24,922 nt of DNA from a bacterium (GTDB taxonomy: Bacteria; Patescibacteriota; CPR2; UBA1875; JAJYID01). Below the pieces are notes generated by a model. It did not search any database, had not been told where the DNA came from, and worked only from the letters and a program-made list of their open reading frames with translations. Location: the NCBI GenBank assembly GCA_021823605.1, contig JAKANV010000001.1:1-24922 (forward strand), read 5' to 3'. Made by a program: the position numbers and the translations under genes. Below, piece by piece: positions 7,343 through 15,157 of the stretch; within the stretch, counting starts at the first letter, position 1; each line of letters begins with the position of its first letter.

Positions 7343-8146
7343 CTATAAGAAAAGTTTAACATAAAAACTTACCAAATGCTCTCCCAAAAAAAGACCGACA
7401 AATGTACCAATGACTAAGAAGGGGCCAAAGGGTATTTTCGAGCCCAGCTTCTTCTTTCCGGAAATGAGCGTAAAGACTCCGACGAGCGCCCCCAAGAAAA
7501 ATGCAGCATAAAGAGCAACCAAAGTACCCTGCCAGCCTAAAATTAATCCCATCAGCGCTACTAGTTTGATGTCTCCGCCCCCCATCCACTTTCCGTTTGA
7601 TATGGTAGCGAGTGTGAAGAAAAATCCTCCGGCAAGCAAGCCAGATAAAAGATGGTCAATTAAGTAGCTAATATTTCCAGTAAGAACAACATTTGTTAAA
7701 ACGTAAATCAAAGCCACGGCTAGCGCAGTGTAAATAATCTCGTCCGGGATAATCCGATGTTTTAAATCGTAAACAAAAATAGCAATCAAAGATGAAATAA
7801 AAAACAGCCAAAAAACAATATTGATAAAGTTCAAAGCTGTAAAACGACCAAATTGAAGAAAAAAATAACCAGTTGCTGCAAAGATTAATCCGGTTGATAA
7901 CTCAACTAAAGGATATTGGATAGAAATTTCCTTCTTACAGCTCCGGCACTTGCCCCGTAATATTAGCCACGAAATAACGGGAATATTATCAGACCACTTA
8001 ATCTTTTCCTCACAATGCGGACAAAAAGACCGTCCATTCAAACTTTTTCTTTTCTTGGCTTCTAGCCGATAGATAAGGACATTCAAGAAGCTGCCGATAC
8101 ATAGACCGACAAGAAATAAGAAAAACAAAATCAGATAAAAAGACAT
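7343..8146 (-). CDS. pilD: Type IV prepilin peptidase / N-methyltransferase PilD
   Basis: 267-aa polytopic membrane aspartic protease that cleaves the Gly|Phe bond of prepilins and N-methylates the new N-terminus. The N-terminal cytoplasmic loop has the zinc tetracysteine CPHC and CRSC. Both catalytic aspartate motifs are present: the YDLKHRIIPDE segment after the third membrane helix region and GGGDIKL later on. Length is normal for the family. It should process all seven prepilin-like proteins in the window. A TTG at 8164 extends the frame by six codons, but TATAAT lies within that extension exactly 6 bases before the ATG, so I start at 8146 and infer a leaderless transcript. Confidence 0.95.
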   Translation of the reverse strand: MSFYLILFFLFLVGLCIGSFLNVLIYRLEAKKRKSLNGRSFCPHCEEKIKWSDNIPVISWLILRGKCRSCKKEISIQYPLVELSTGLIFAATGYFFLQFGRFTALNFINIVFWLFFISSLIAIFVYDLKHRIIPDEIIYTALAVALIYVLTNVVLTGNISYLIDHLLSGLLAGGFFFTLATISNGKWMGGGDIKLVALMGLILGWQGTLVALYAAFFLGALVGVFTLISGKKKLGSKIPFGPFLVIGTFVGLFLGEHLVSFYVKLFL

Positions 8147-8152
8147 AAGAAT

Positions 8153-8158
8153 ATTATA
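8153..8158 (-). promoter_or_regulatory. -10 element of pilD, predicted leaderless
   Basis: Perfect TATAAT on the minus strand, 6 bases before the pilD ATG (8146). No good -35 hexamer is seen at 16-18 bases; the spacer is the T-tract and hairpin of the upstream terminator. TG directly precedes the box, close to but not exactly an extended -10. Confidence 0.48.
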
Positions 8159-8162
8159 CACC

Positions 8163-8182
8163 AAAAAAAACTCCTTTCGGAG
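8163..8182 (-). terminator. Intrinsic terminator downstream of the LamG prepilin (8220-9038)
   Basis: On the minus strand CTCC, a GAAA tetraloop, GGAG, then eight Ts (8163-8170). The stem is only 4 bp, but it is all but GC-only, capped by a stable tetraloop and followed by a full U-tract. It lies 37 bases after the stop of the LamG prepilin and directly before the pilD -10 box. Confidence 0.6.
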
Positions 8183-8219
8183 AATTTTAAAATCAACTAG
8201 GGGAGTTAACTTCCGTTAG

Positions 8220-9038
8220 TTAGAAAGATTTGCTATAATACCTCAAGTTATCCACTGTAACGCCAGTATCAAAATAACCATTACCACAAAAAATACCTGA
8301 GCCAATTCTCACATAGCCAATCTTAGGTACTATATAAGATGAAAGATCACTAACAGTAGCACCACTACCATTAACGGGAGATTGACATTGTCCATCCAAA
8401 CATATTTTAGTATCGACCGATTGGCTAAAAGCAACATGATGCCACTTTGTATCCGATATATAAAGATTACTATATAGGGACTGTGTAGTCGCCGCTCCAA
8501 TGTTTACTGCCAATCTATAAATACCATTAGTACTACTGGCAGGTCTATAAATATAAACTGTAACGGCACTTGTACAACCACTGCCAGAATCACGACCAGC
8601 GGCAACAAGAGTGCCACCAGTCGTCTCATTTATATCTGGCAGTTTAAACCAAAAAGAAATGGTGCTAAGAGGCCCTATTGATGAACTGAGTGCTTGTGAA
8701 CTTGAAGAAGCATTCGCTATTTTTATTGCATTACCGCCATCAAATCCTGCATCAGAAGTGCCCGCACCAAATGCGAAGCTAGTGTTACCCATTTCGTCCG
8801 CAGCTGGACTTGAGCCCTCATCAAACTTCCATCCAACTATTTGAGAATCCTTCATACTAGAATCTATACCATGATCAAAGTTGATTGCCTGAGTCATCCT
8901 CGCCTGCTCTCTAGCTAAAATAATTGCTCCTACGATCAACATAGCAAGGACTGCCAATATCGCCATTACTACAAGTATTTCTATAAGGGTAAAGCCTTGC
9001 TCGGCCTTTTTCTTCAACTTTTTCGGTAATGTTTTCAT
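8220..9038 (-). CDS. Prepilin with C-terminal LamG/concanavalin-A-like domain (paralogue 1)
   Basis: 272 aa. Leader ends KAEQG (G15), then FTLIE with Glu20 at +5 and a long pilin helix (to about 48). From about residue 70 the sequence resembles a LamG-3/concanavalin-A-like jelly roll: WKFDEGS at the start, TISFWFKLP, WHHVAFS, then the pair-forming segment VDTKICLDGQC, ending in VDNLRYYSKSF. These match the LamG pattern (WxF..., hvA.t.d, G...lyvDG, iddvriY). Such domains often bind sugars or proteins, so this is inferred to be a surface-adhesive minor pilin. Paralogue of 9113-9886, with nearly identical N-terminal DNA. It has its own promoter and a terminator after it, so it can be expressed separately. 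The sugar-binding ability is unproven. Confidence 0.83.
   Translation of the reverse strand: MKTLPKKLKKKAEQGFTLIEILVVMAILAVLAMLIVGAIILAREQARMTQAINFDHGIDSSMKDSQIVGWKFDEGSSPAADEMGNTSFAFGAGTSDAGFDGGNAIKIANASSSSQALSSSIGPLSTISFWFKLPDINETTGGTLVAAGRDSGSGCTSAVTVYIYRPASSTNGIYRLAVNIGAATTQSLYSNLYISDTKWHHVAFSQSVDTKICLDGQCQSPVNGSGATVSDLSSYIVPKIGYVRIGSGIFCGNGYFDTGVTVDNLRYYSKSF
8887..8999 (-). repeat. Copy 1 of the duplicated prepilin N-terminal segment
   Basis: Aligns without gaps to 9756-9868. By eye I count about 11 mismatches in 113 bases, mostly at third codon positions. Weaker similarity continues about 40 bases further into the gene. Confidence 0.85.
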
Positions 9039-9047
9039 TACATAATA

Positions 9048-9076
9048 ATGATAATGTATGCAATCTCTTTTTACAA
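9048..9076 (-). promoter_or_regulatory. Promoter of LamG prepilin 1
   Basis: Minus strand: TTGTAA (9071-9076), 17-base spacer, TATCAT (9048-9053), then 9 bases to the ATG at 9038. Predicted leader is only about 2 bases, so nearly leaderless. The region is AT-rich, with other -10-like hexamers (CATTAT, TATTAT) overlapping, so the exact box is uncertain. Confidence 0.42.
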
Positions 9077-9112
9077 TATAACGATAACTTTCGAACTTAT
9101 ACCTTTATCGCT

Positions 9113-9886
9113 TCAAAATGCTTTGCTATAGAGGGCCAAATCATCAATAATAATACCCTGAGTAAACTGTCCCCAACCACAACCTCCGGCGCCGTTAAAA
9201 TCAAGGGCATAGGCAGTCTTAATGGTACTAGCTGGATCAGGGGTAGTAAACGTTTTACAATTTCCATCTAAACATATCTTCGTATCCACATTTTTACTCA
9301 TCGTATAGTAGTGCCAGCTGTCATCCTTTACGATAAAGCTACTATCCGACCATATATTCGTGGGAGAACTTGGACAAAATTTGTTTCCATAACTCTGTGG
9401 AGATGTTGTCCCAAAGTTACCAGCAGCATCTTCAGTGACAGAGCTACTATCTAGAGTGGATATAAACGTTCCATCTAAGTCAGTGGTATTCGGAAGCCTG
9501 AACCAAAAAGCGATCGTTTTGACCGGACCGACAGGGTTAGACAGACTACTTACAACCCAACCAGTACCAGAAAACTGATAGGCTGAGGTTCCATTCATGC
9601 CTTGTACCCAAGTGCCTACCTTTCCGGGACTTTCTACTGTAATATTATTGTTTCCCCAATCATCTTTGGTGGTGCTCCCACTATTTTCATTAAAACTCCA
9701 ATGACCAAGAGTTGAGTCTTTCATACTAGACTCGACACCATGAGCAAAGTTGGTAGCCTGAGTCATTCTTGCCTGTTCTCTGGCTAAAATAATCGCTCCC
9801 ACAATCAACATAGCGAGTACTGCCAATATCGCCATCACTACGAGTATTTCTATAAGGGTAAAGCCTTGTTTGCCTAACTTCTTCAT
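9113..9886 (-). CDS. Prepilin with C-terminal LamG/concanavalin-A-like domain (paralogue 2)
   Basis: 257 aa. Leader MKKLGKQG (G8), FTLIE with Glu13 at +5, and the same pilin helix as its downstream paralogue and close to the major pilin helix. The rest resembles a LamG-3 domain: HWSFNENSG near residue 59, TIAFWFRLP, WHYYTMSKNVDTKICLDGNC and a terminal IIDDLALYSKAF. The paralogues keep the VDTKICLDGxC core and the last residues, but the region between has diverged strongly, with different loops and cysteines, suggesting different ligands. It is the upstream member of the pair, has a promoter with a leader and a Shine-Dalgarno (AAGGTGAT), and is divergent from the glycan polymerase gene. Inferred role: adhesive minor pilin. 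Confidence 0.83.
   Translation of the reverse strand: MKKLGKQGFTLIEILVVMAILAVLAMLIVGAIILAREQARMTQATNFAHGVESSMKDSTLGHWSFNENSGSTTKDDWGNNNITVESPGKVGTWVQGMNGTSAYQFSGTGWVVSSLSNPVGPVKTIAFWFRLPNTTDLDGTFISTLDSSSVTEDAAGNFGTTSPQSYGNKFCPSSPTNIWSDSSFIVKDDSWHYYTMSKNVDTKICLDGNCKTFTTPDPASTIKTAYALDFNGAGGCGWGQFTQGIIIDDLALYSKAF
9756..9868 (-). repeat. Copy 2 of the duplicated prepilin N-terminal segment
   Basis: Partner of 8887-8999; encodes the prepilin cleavage site, helix and start of the stalk. Conservation stops near the start of the LamG domain. Confidence 0.85.
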
Positions 9887-9920
9887 TTTTTTCTTAAATC
9901 ACCTTAAAACTCTTAAGATA

Positions 9921-9949
9921 ATAATATAATTAACCTTTACAAAAGTAAA
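9921..9949 (-). promoter_or_regulatory. Promoter of LamG prepilin 2
   Basis: Minus strand: TTTACT (9944-9949), 17-base spacer, TATTAT (9921-9926). Expected start near 9914, giving a leader of about 27 bases that contains AAGGTGAT about 12 bases before the ATG. Divergent from the promoter at 9975-10003. Confidence 0.5.
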
Positions 9950-9974
9950 CTTTAAAATGCTTATACATTTGATG

Positions 9975-10003
9975 TTGTTGAAAGGTACTAAAAAATCTAT
10001 AAT
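9975..10003 (+). promoter_or_regulatory. Promoter of the polymerase/ligase gene, predicted leaderless
   Basis: TTGTTG (9975-9980), exact 17-base spacer, perfect TATAAT (9998-10003), then 6 bases to the ATG at 10010. No Shine-Dalgarno can fit in the expected transcript. Confidence 0.58.
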
Positions 10004-10009
10004 GGTTAC

Positions 10010-12442
10010 ATGAACAAGCAGGAGATAGCTAAGCATAAATCTCTACCCATTGATCTAGTGGGTATTTTTAGAAAAAGTTTCCTATCAGGCGGTGAAAACC
10101 TTTGTCTGACCATCATTAAAATAGGGATTTATTTAATACTTACCTTACCCCTAACTGCATCATACGGGTTTCTCATGCTGAATATGGAAGCCAAAGTATA
10201 TCTTTTTAGAATTCTCGTTGAAATCATGGCAATAGCATGGACTTGGTTAATCCTTTTCTACCCCGAGTGGAGGAAACCTTGGCGGAAAATCCATGGGATC
10301 AGTAAGCTGATTTTAGTATTCATCGCTCTTTTCATGCTGTCTGCACTCCTTTCCACCATAATTAGTGTAGACCCTTCGTTTAGTTTCTTTTCGGATGTGC
10401 AGAGAGGAATGGGATTTTTAACCGTCTCTCATGTCTTCTTATTTTTTGCCATACTTTTCACGGTTTTTAACGCTAAATCATTTATCAGTCTTTTTAAATT
10501 TTCCGTCATAGTTTCTCTAGGTGTCTCTTTCTTTGCAATAATCCAAAATAACTTTGCCGTTTTGATGAATACACAAAGGATTCAGGGTACCATGGATTAC
10601 CCGAGCTTTTTTGCCGCATATCTGATATTCAATATCTTTTTTGCCTTCTTGGTAGCATCTGATTCAAAAAGAAAACAAGAAAGACTTATCTACTACCTCA
10701 TCTCAGCTATCCTCATAATAACACTGGTTTTTGCGGGTATTAGGGGGGCTATGGTGGGCTTTGCCGCCGGCATACTTGTCTCTTTTCTCTTAGTTTTAAT
10801 TTCCACAAGATTTAATCCGTTTCAAAGAAAGAATCTCCGAAAACCATATGTCCTCGGAATTATTTTATTGGCTATTCTATCTGTAGGTTTAATTGTTTTC
10901 ACCTATACAAACAAAAACTCAGTTTGGGTTACAAAAACTCCCCTGAAATACCTATCAAAAATAACATTGTCTGAAGGAAGCAGACGTATTACCGTATGGA
11001 AACTTTCGTATAATGCCTTCAAGGAAAAGCCAATCATCGGGTGGGGAATAGAGAATTTCGATGCTGCATACGCCAAATATTATGACCCTAAACTTTATGA
11101 AGGGGAGGGCCTTTCAAGGCAAAAATTTGACAAAGCCCATAATGTTTTGGTTGATACCTCTGTTACTCAGGGTCTACTTGGAGTTATTTCATATATTGGA
11201 ATATTTGGACTGTCAGCATTCGGACTATATCGATCTGTCAAAGATAGAAAAGTAAAAGAAAGGTTAACAAGAAGCAAGACCTTAAGGTCGCCTCCTTTAG
11301 CAGCATCTTTCCTAGTTGGGTTACTCGTTGCTTATCTCGTACAAAACCTTTTTGTCTTCGATACAGTCACTTCCTACTTTCTCTTCTTTCTTTTATTAGT
11401 TTACATACTCAAGATAAATATCGCTTCTGAAAGTACAATAAAGAAAACAAAAATTCAGGCTCAAAGTAAAAAAACGGTAGATAGCTTCCCACTTGATGCA
11501 AAATATTGGAAATTACCTTTATTCATAATTTTCTCTCTACCGATAATCTACTTCATTTGGTTATTTAATTTGTCATTCGGTTACTCCTCGCACCTTTTTG
11601 TTAGAGCTGTCCAAATCAGCAATCAAGGCGATTATAAGAAGGCCCTGCCCTTATACGAAAAATCTCTAAAAACATCCCACATTGAAGGAGCCGAAATAGA
11701 TGATAACCTCATAAATGTAACGACTAATGTCTTTAAAAAAGGAAGCTCTGACCTCGCTTGGCAGTATTTCTACTTGGTTGAAATGAGGGAAAAAGATAAA
11801 ATCAGCTCCAAAATATACCCGTATCTATATCTAGCCAATATTTATGAAACCGCATCCGACAAAAACCCTAAATATCTCGACCCGGCTGTCAAATACTATG
11901 AAGATGCAATTTTGCTGTCTCCAAAACAACTATTTATCTATTACGACTTAGCCAATTTGTATGCAGATAAGCATTTGTACAATAAAGCTTACACAACCCT
12001 AGACAGAGTCAGATCCTTTGACCCCGAGATAAATCCGGAAACCAACAGACATTACTTTGAAACAGCGCTTCGTGAAGAAAATAAGGAGCGAGCATTCAAA
12101 GAACTTGAGAATATGAGAGCTAAAATATCGAGAAATAATAGTATAGCTGACAAGAGTGATGCCTTCATCCAAGTTTTGTTAGAAAGTTCAAGAGGAGCAG
12201 TAGTCTATGACAGGACTGATCTTTTCCGAGACATAATTGACAATAATTATCATAAATACCTAGAAGCTTACGCAAACTCTGAGGGTTCAAAGACTGACAC
12301 GCTTTTTAAAATAGTACTCATAAACATTAACTTGAAAGAAAAAGAACAGGCCAAGAAAATAGCGAAAAGAATAGTCGTTTCTGACCCCGAATCCAAAGCA
12401 GATATCGATGGAGTTCTAAAAGCGATAGATTCTCTTAAATAA
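10010..12442 (+). CDS. O-antigen ligase/polymerase (Wzy/WaaL/PglL-like) with C-terminal TPR domain
   Basis: 810 aa. About residues 30-490 hold roughly 11-12 membrane segments with the Wzy_C/O-antigen ligase pattern: GIRGAMVG near 243-250, then a large extracytoplasmic loop containing RRITVWKLSYNAFKEKPIIG and the KAHNVLVDTS histidine motif near 375. A further membrane segment (about 505-525) leads to a soluble TPR region (about 530-720; GDYKKALPLYEKSLK and DPAVKYYEDAILLSPK). The family either polymerises lipid-linked repeat units or transfers glycan to an acceptor; PglL/PilO-type members glycosylate pilins. Located between two prepilin loci and ahead of a glycan assembly operon, so either a polymerase or a pilin oligosaccharyltransferase. 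The sequence does not decide between them. ORF begins at the ATG 6 bases after TATAAT. Confidence 0.87.
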   Translation: MNKQEIAKHKSLPIDLVGIFRKSFLSGGENLCLTIIKIGIYLILTLPLTASYGFLMLNMEAKVYLFRILVEIMAIAWTWLILFYPEWRKPWRKIHGISKLILVFIALFMLSALLSTIISVDPSFSFFSDVQRGMGFLTVSHVFLFFAILFTVFNAKSFISLFKFSVIVSLGVSFFAIIQNNFAVLMNTQRIQGTMDYPSFFAAYLIFNIFFAFLVASDSKRKQERLIYYLISAILIITLVFAGIRGAMVGFAAGILVSFLLVLISTRFNPFQRKNLRKPYVLGIILLAILSVGLIVFTYTNKNSVWVTKTPLKYLSKITLSEGSRRITVWKLSYNAFKEKPIIGWGIENFDAAYAKYYDPKLYEGEGLSRQKFDKAHNVLVDTSVTQGLLGVISYIGIFGLSAFGLYRSVKDRKVKERLTRSKTLRSPPLAASFLVGLLVAYLVQNLFVFDTVTSYFLFFLLLVYILKINIASESTIKKTKIQAQSKKTVDSFPLDAKYWKLPLFIIFSLPIIYFIWLFNLSFGYSSHLFVRAVQISNQGDYKKALPLYEKSLKTSHIEGAEIDDNLINVTTNVFKKGSSDLAWQYFYLVEMREKDKISSKIYPYLYLANIYETASDKNPKYLDPAVKYYEDAILLSPKQLFIYYDLANLYADKHLYNKAYTTLDRVRSFDPEINPETNRHYFETALREENKERAFKELENMRAKISRNNSIADKSDAFIQVLLESSRGAVVYDRTDLFRDIIDNNYHKYLEAYANSEGSKTDTLFKIVLININLKEKEQAKKIAKRIVVSDPESKADIDGVLKAIDSLK

Positions 12443-12445
12443 GCA

Positions 12446-12474
12446 CCGACAAATCATAATATTTTTGGTATAAT
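12446..12474 (+). promoter_or_regulatory. Promoter of the glycan assembly operon
   Basis: CCGACA (12446-12451), 17-base spacer, extended -10 TGGTATAAT (box 12469-12474). Expected start near 12481 gives a leader of about 24 bases with a GAGG Shine-Dalgarno (about 12493-12497) before the ATG at 12505. It lies right after the stop of the polymerase gene, so the downstream five genes can be transcribed on their own. Confidence 0.6.
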
Positions 12475-12504
12475 GTTTAGTACTGTTTATGATGAGGATT
12501 TTAT

Positions 12505-13857
12505 ATGGGCTTCAAAAAACTTTTGCTATTTGTCTGTGACGCTTTTGTTTTCTATGGAAGCCTGGCATTATTTATTACCATAAGATATCCCAACGACTTT
12601 CTGTATAACTGGAACTTGCACTATAAGATTTTCTCCATTCTATTTTTGATTCTTATCTTCAGCTTTTATGCTGTCGATCTTTACGAACTTGACTACTGGA
12701 AGAGTAAAGCCGACCTTTTCTCTAAAACTTTAAAAGTGGTGACTATAAACTTTGCTCTTGCCATAACACTTTTTTACTTCTTCCGCACACCTATCGCCCC
12801 TAAGACAAACCTATTTCTTTTCACCTTTCTTTTCACCTTTCTTTTCCTGCCAGCCAGGCTTTTCATGGCAAGATTTTTAAGGCTAACCCTACCATCAAAA
12901 AAGGCTCTTTTCCTGGGCAATGACAAATATTTTCAAAAAATATCTGATTTTCTCCGTGAAAATCCCCATGCAGGATATAAGATTGTTGCATTTGCACCTA
13001 CTGAAAAAATAAAATCTGCTGATAAAAAGATAAAGATAATATCTGACCATGAGAAACTTTTTAGCTTTTTGCAAAAAAGCAGTGTCAAAGTCGTCATCTC
13101 AAGCCTTAACCCCCACTTAACTAAAGAAAGTGTCAGCAGTCTTTATAACAGCATCCCCCTAAACATAGAGTTCCTATCCATCAACAAGTTCTATGAAAGT
13201 ATCAACACTAGAGTTAGTTTAGATACACTCGACGAATTCTGGTTCTTGGAGAACCTGGCAAAGGGTGAGAAAAAGATTCAAGGAATGATAAAGAGAGGCT
13301 TTGACTTCTTTGTTAGTCTAGCACTCGGAATTATTTGTCTACCCTTTATCCCATTTATAATTATCGCTATCAAGCTGACAAGCTCGGGCTCCATCCTATT
13401 CAAACAAACCCGGGTTGGGCTAGTTGGGAATAATTTCCAAATCATCAAGTTCCGGACAATGGTTAAAGATGCTGAAAAAAATGGGCCACAATGGGCAACA
13501 CAGAATGATCCTAGGATTACAAAAATCGGAAAATTCCTTCGTAAAACTCATCTGGATGAAATACCTCAACTTTATAATGTAATCATTGGGAATATGTCAC
13601 TTGTCGGCCCCCGACCTGAAAGACCAGAGTTTGAGGAAAAACTTTCAAAAGAAATTCCTTTTTATTCTATTCGGCACTTAGTGAAGCCGGGCATAACAGG
13701 CATGACCCAAATCCGCTCATTTTATGAGTCAACCACTGAGGACGCCAAAGATAAACTTGAGTATGAGCTTTTCTACATAAAAAACAGAAACTTCTTCATG
13801 GATTTGAAAATTATACTAAAGACTATCCATCAGATATTTAAGGCGTCAGGTAGGTAG
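12505..13857 (+). CDS. Polyprenyl-phosphate sugar-1-phosphate transferase (initiating phosphoglycosyltransferase, WbaP/WcaJ-like)
   Basis: 450 aa. Four N-terminal membrane segments (about 5-130), a soluble CoA-binding-like middle domain (about 131-255), then the bacterial sugar transferase domain (262-450), which starts with KRGFDFFVSL and a re-entrant hydrophobic helix. Key motifs are FKQTRVG, KFRTM, the catalytic Asp351-Glu352 dyad in HLDEIPQL, and NMSLVGPRPERPEF. It transfers a sugar-1-phosphate to undecaprenyl phosphate at the cytoplasmic face, the first step of lipid-linked glycan assembly. First gene of a tight operon; the next starts 1 base after its stop. Length and layout are typical of the long (WbaP-type) polytopic class. 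The sugar cannot be predicted. Confidence 0.94.
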   Translation: MGFKKLLLFVCDAFVFYGSLALFITIRYPNDFLYNWNLHYKIFSILFLILIFSFYAVDLYELDYWKSKADLFSKTLKVVTINFALAITLFYFFRTPIAPKTNLFLFTFLFTFLFLPARLFMARFLRLTLPSKKALFLGNDKYFQKISDFLRENPHAGYKIVAFAPTEKIKSADKKIKIISDHEKLFSFLQKSSVKVVISSLNPHLTKESVSSLYNSIPLNIEFLSINKFYESINTRVSLDTLDEFWFLENLAKGEKKIQGMIKRGFDFFVSLALGIICLPFIPFIIIAIKLTSSGSILFKQTRVGLVGNNFQIIKFRTMVKDAEKNGPQWATQNDPRITKIGKFLRKTHLDEIPQLYNVIIGNMSLVGPRPERPEFEEKLSKEIPFYSIRHLVKPGITGMTQIRSFYESTTEDAKDKLEYELFYIKNRNFFMDLKIILKTIHQIFKASGR

Positions 13858-13858
13858 C

Positions 13859-15157
13859 ATGGAAGCAGCAGTAGCAAAAATCAGAAGCATATTCCTCGGA
13901 ACACAAGAAAAAAGGATCATCGCAGAAAATACAGCCTGGCTCACTGTCGCTGAAGCAATAACCCGACTGTCAAAGTTTGCATTGATAGTTTACGCAACTA
14001 GAATCTTGGGGCCAACCGGCTTCGGCCAGTTCTCCTTTGCCCTTTCATTTGTGATGATATTTACCGTCTTCGCAGATTTAGGACTTTCGCAAATAATTTC
14101 AAGGGAGATTTCGCAGAGAAAAAAGGGTGAGCTAGAATTCAATAATATTTTAAGCTTAAAGATTATTATTTCGTTTATAGTACTTCTTGCCGTGGTTATA
14201 ATTGCACAGATCACTATTAGCGATTTGTTGGTAAGACAATCTGTTTTAATCTTGCTGGTTTTTATGTTCACTAATACTATTAGTGACTTTCTATTTTCCT
14301 TTTTCCAGGCGAGAAAAAATATGAGATATGAGGCTTATACTAGGATTATCCAGGCTGTAGCCAGCACAATCCTAGGTTTCTTATTATTGAGTCAGACTCA
14401 AACAACAGTCGGATTGACCATAAGCTATGCTCTGGCAGGTTTGATATCTCTAATTTATATTTCGATACTTTATTTCTTAAAAAGAAGGAAATCTTCTAGT
14501 GTAAAAACCCGATGGCTTCAATTCCAAACCTGGAAAAAATATCTTATGATGTCTTGGCCACTTATCTTAACTGGTATATTTGCAATGATATATAACGAAA
14601 TAGACTCTGTGATGATGGGTTATTATGGTCAAATAAAAGAAGTGGGTCTTTATAACGCCAGTTACAGAGCGATGTGGGTTATTCTTGTCCCCTGCTTGTT
14701 AATATATAGGACTTTTTTCCCAATTATAAATGAGAATTATTTTAAGTCGACAGAGACTTATAAAAGAATATGGAAATATTATTTGCGAATAAGTCTATTT
14801 ATGGCTGTTCCCACACTACTTTTCGGAATTTTGTTGGCAAATCAAATAATAATCTTTGTTTTCGGGCCAGATTACTCAGGAGCGGTAACCTCATTCCAAG
14901 TTCTCATCGGTGTCGCCGGCTTAACCCTTCTGTCTTTCCCCTTTAACCAAGGCTTGATTGCTGCAAATAAACAAAAAAAGGTATTTTTCGCTACTTTTTG
15001 GGGAGCTTTGATTAACATAATACTGAATCTTGTTTTGATACCCCGGTACTCTCTAAATGGTGCCGCTTTAGCCACTCTTATAGCTGTTTCAGTAGTCCTT
15101 TTGTTACAAGGTGCGTATTATTTAAAGATCGACAAAGTGCAAAGAGGCTTAGTATGA
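13859..15157 (+). CDS. Wzx-type polysaccharide flippase (MATE/MVF-like, oligosaccharide translocase)
   Basis: 432 aa polytopic protein with about 12-14 predicted membrane segments and the N-terminal pattern of the polysaccharide synthesis/flippase family (TRILGPTGFGQFSFALSF, then FADLGLSQIISREIS). It should flip the undecaprenyl-linked oligosaccharide from cytoplasm to outside, for use by the polymerase/ligase encoded upstream. The ATG follows the stop of the phosphoglycosyltransferase by one base, and it overlaps the next gene by ATGA. The length is normal. Specificity is not visible. Confidence 0.92.
   Translation: MEAAVAKIRSIFLGTQEKRIIAENTAWLTVAEAITRLSKFALIVYATRILGPTGFGQFSFALSFVMIFTVFADLGLSQIISREISQRKKGELEFNNILSLKIIISFIVLLAVVIIAQITISDLLVRQSVLILLVFMFTNTISDFLFSFFQARKNMRYEAYTRIIQAVASTILGFLLLSQTQTTVGLTISYALAGLISLIYISILYFLKRRKSSSVKTRWLQFQTWKKYLMMSWPLILTGIFAMIYNEIDSVMMGYYGQIKEVGLYNASYRAMWVILVPCLLIYRTFFPIINENYFKSTETYKRIWKYYLRISLFMAVPTLLFGILLANQIIIFVFGPDYSGAVTSFQVLIGVAGLTLLSFPFNQGLIAANKQKKVFFATFWGALINIILNLVLIPRYSLNGAALATLIAVSVVLLLQGAYYLKIDKVQRGLV

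Noticed and set aside
8146..8164. Six-codon TTG extension of PilD
   Set aside because: The extension overlaps a perfect TATAAT placed 6 bases before the ATG, and family proteins begin at the hydrophobic helix.
9077..9112. Inverted repeat CGATAA/TTATCG with a 17-base loop after the upstream LamG prepilin
   Set aside because: A 6-bp AT-rich stem with a long loop and no clear T-tract is not enough for a terminator.
12818..12845. Short tandem pyrimidine-rich repeat inside the phosphoglycosyltransferase gene
   Set aside because: It encodes FTFLFTFLF of a membrane helix; codon bias explains the pattern.
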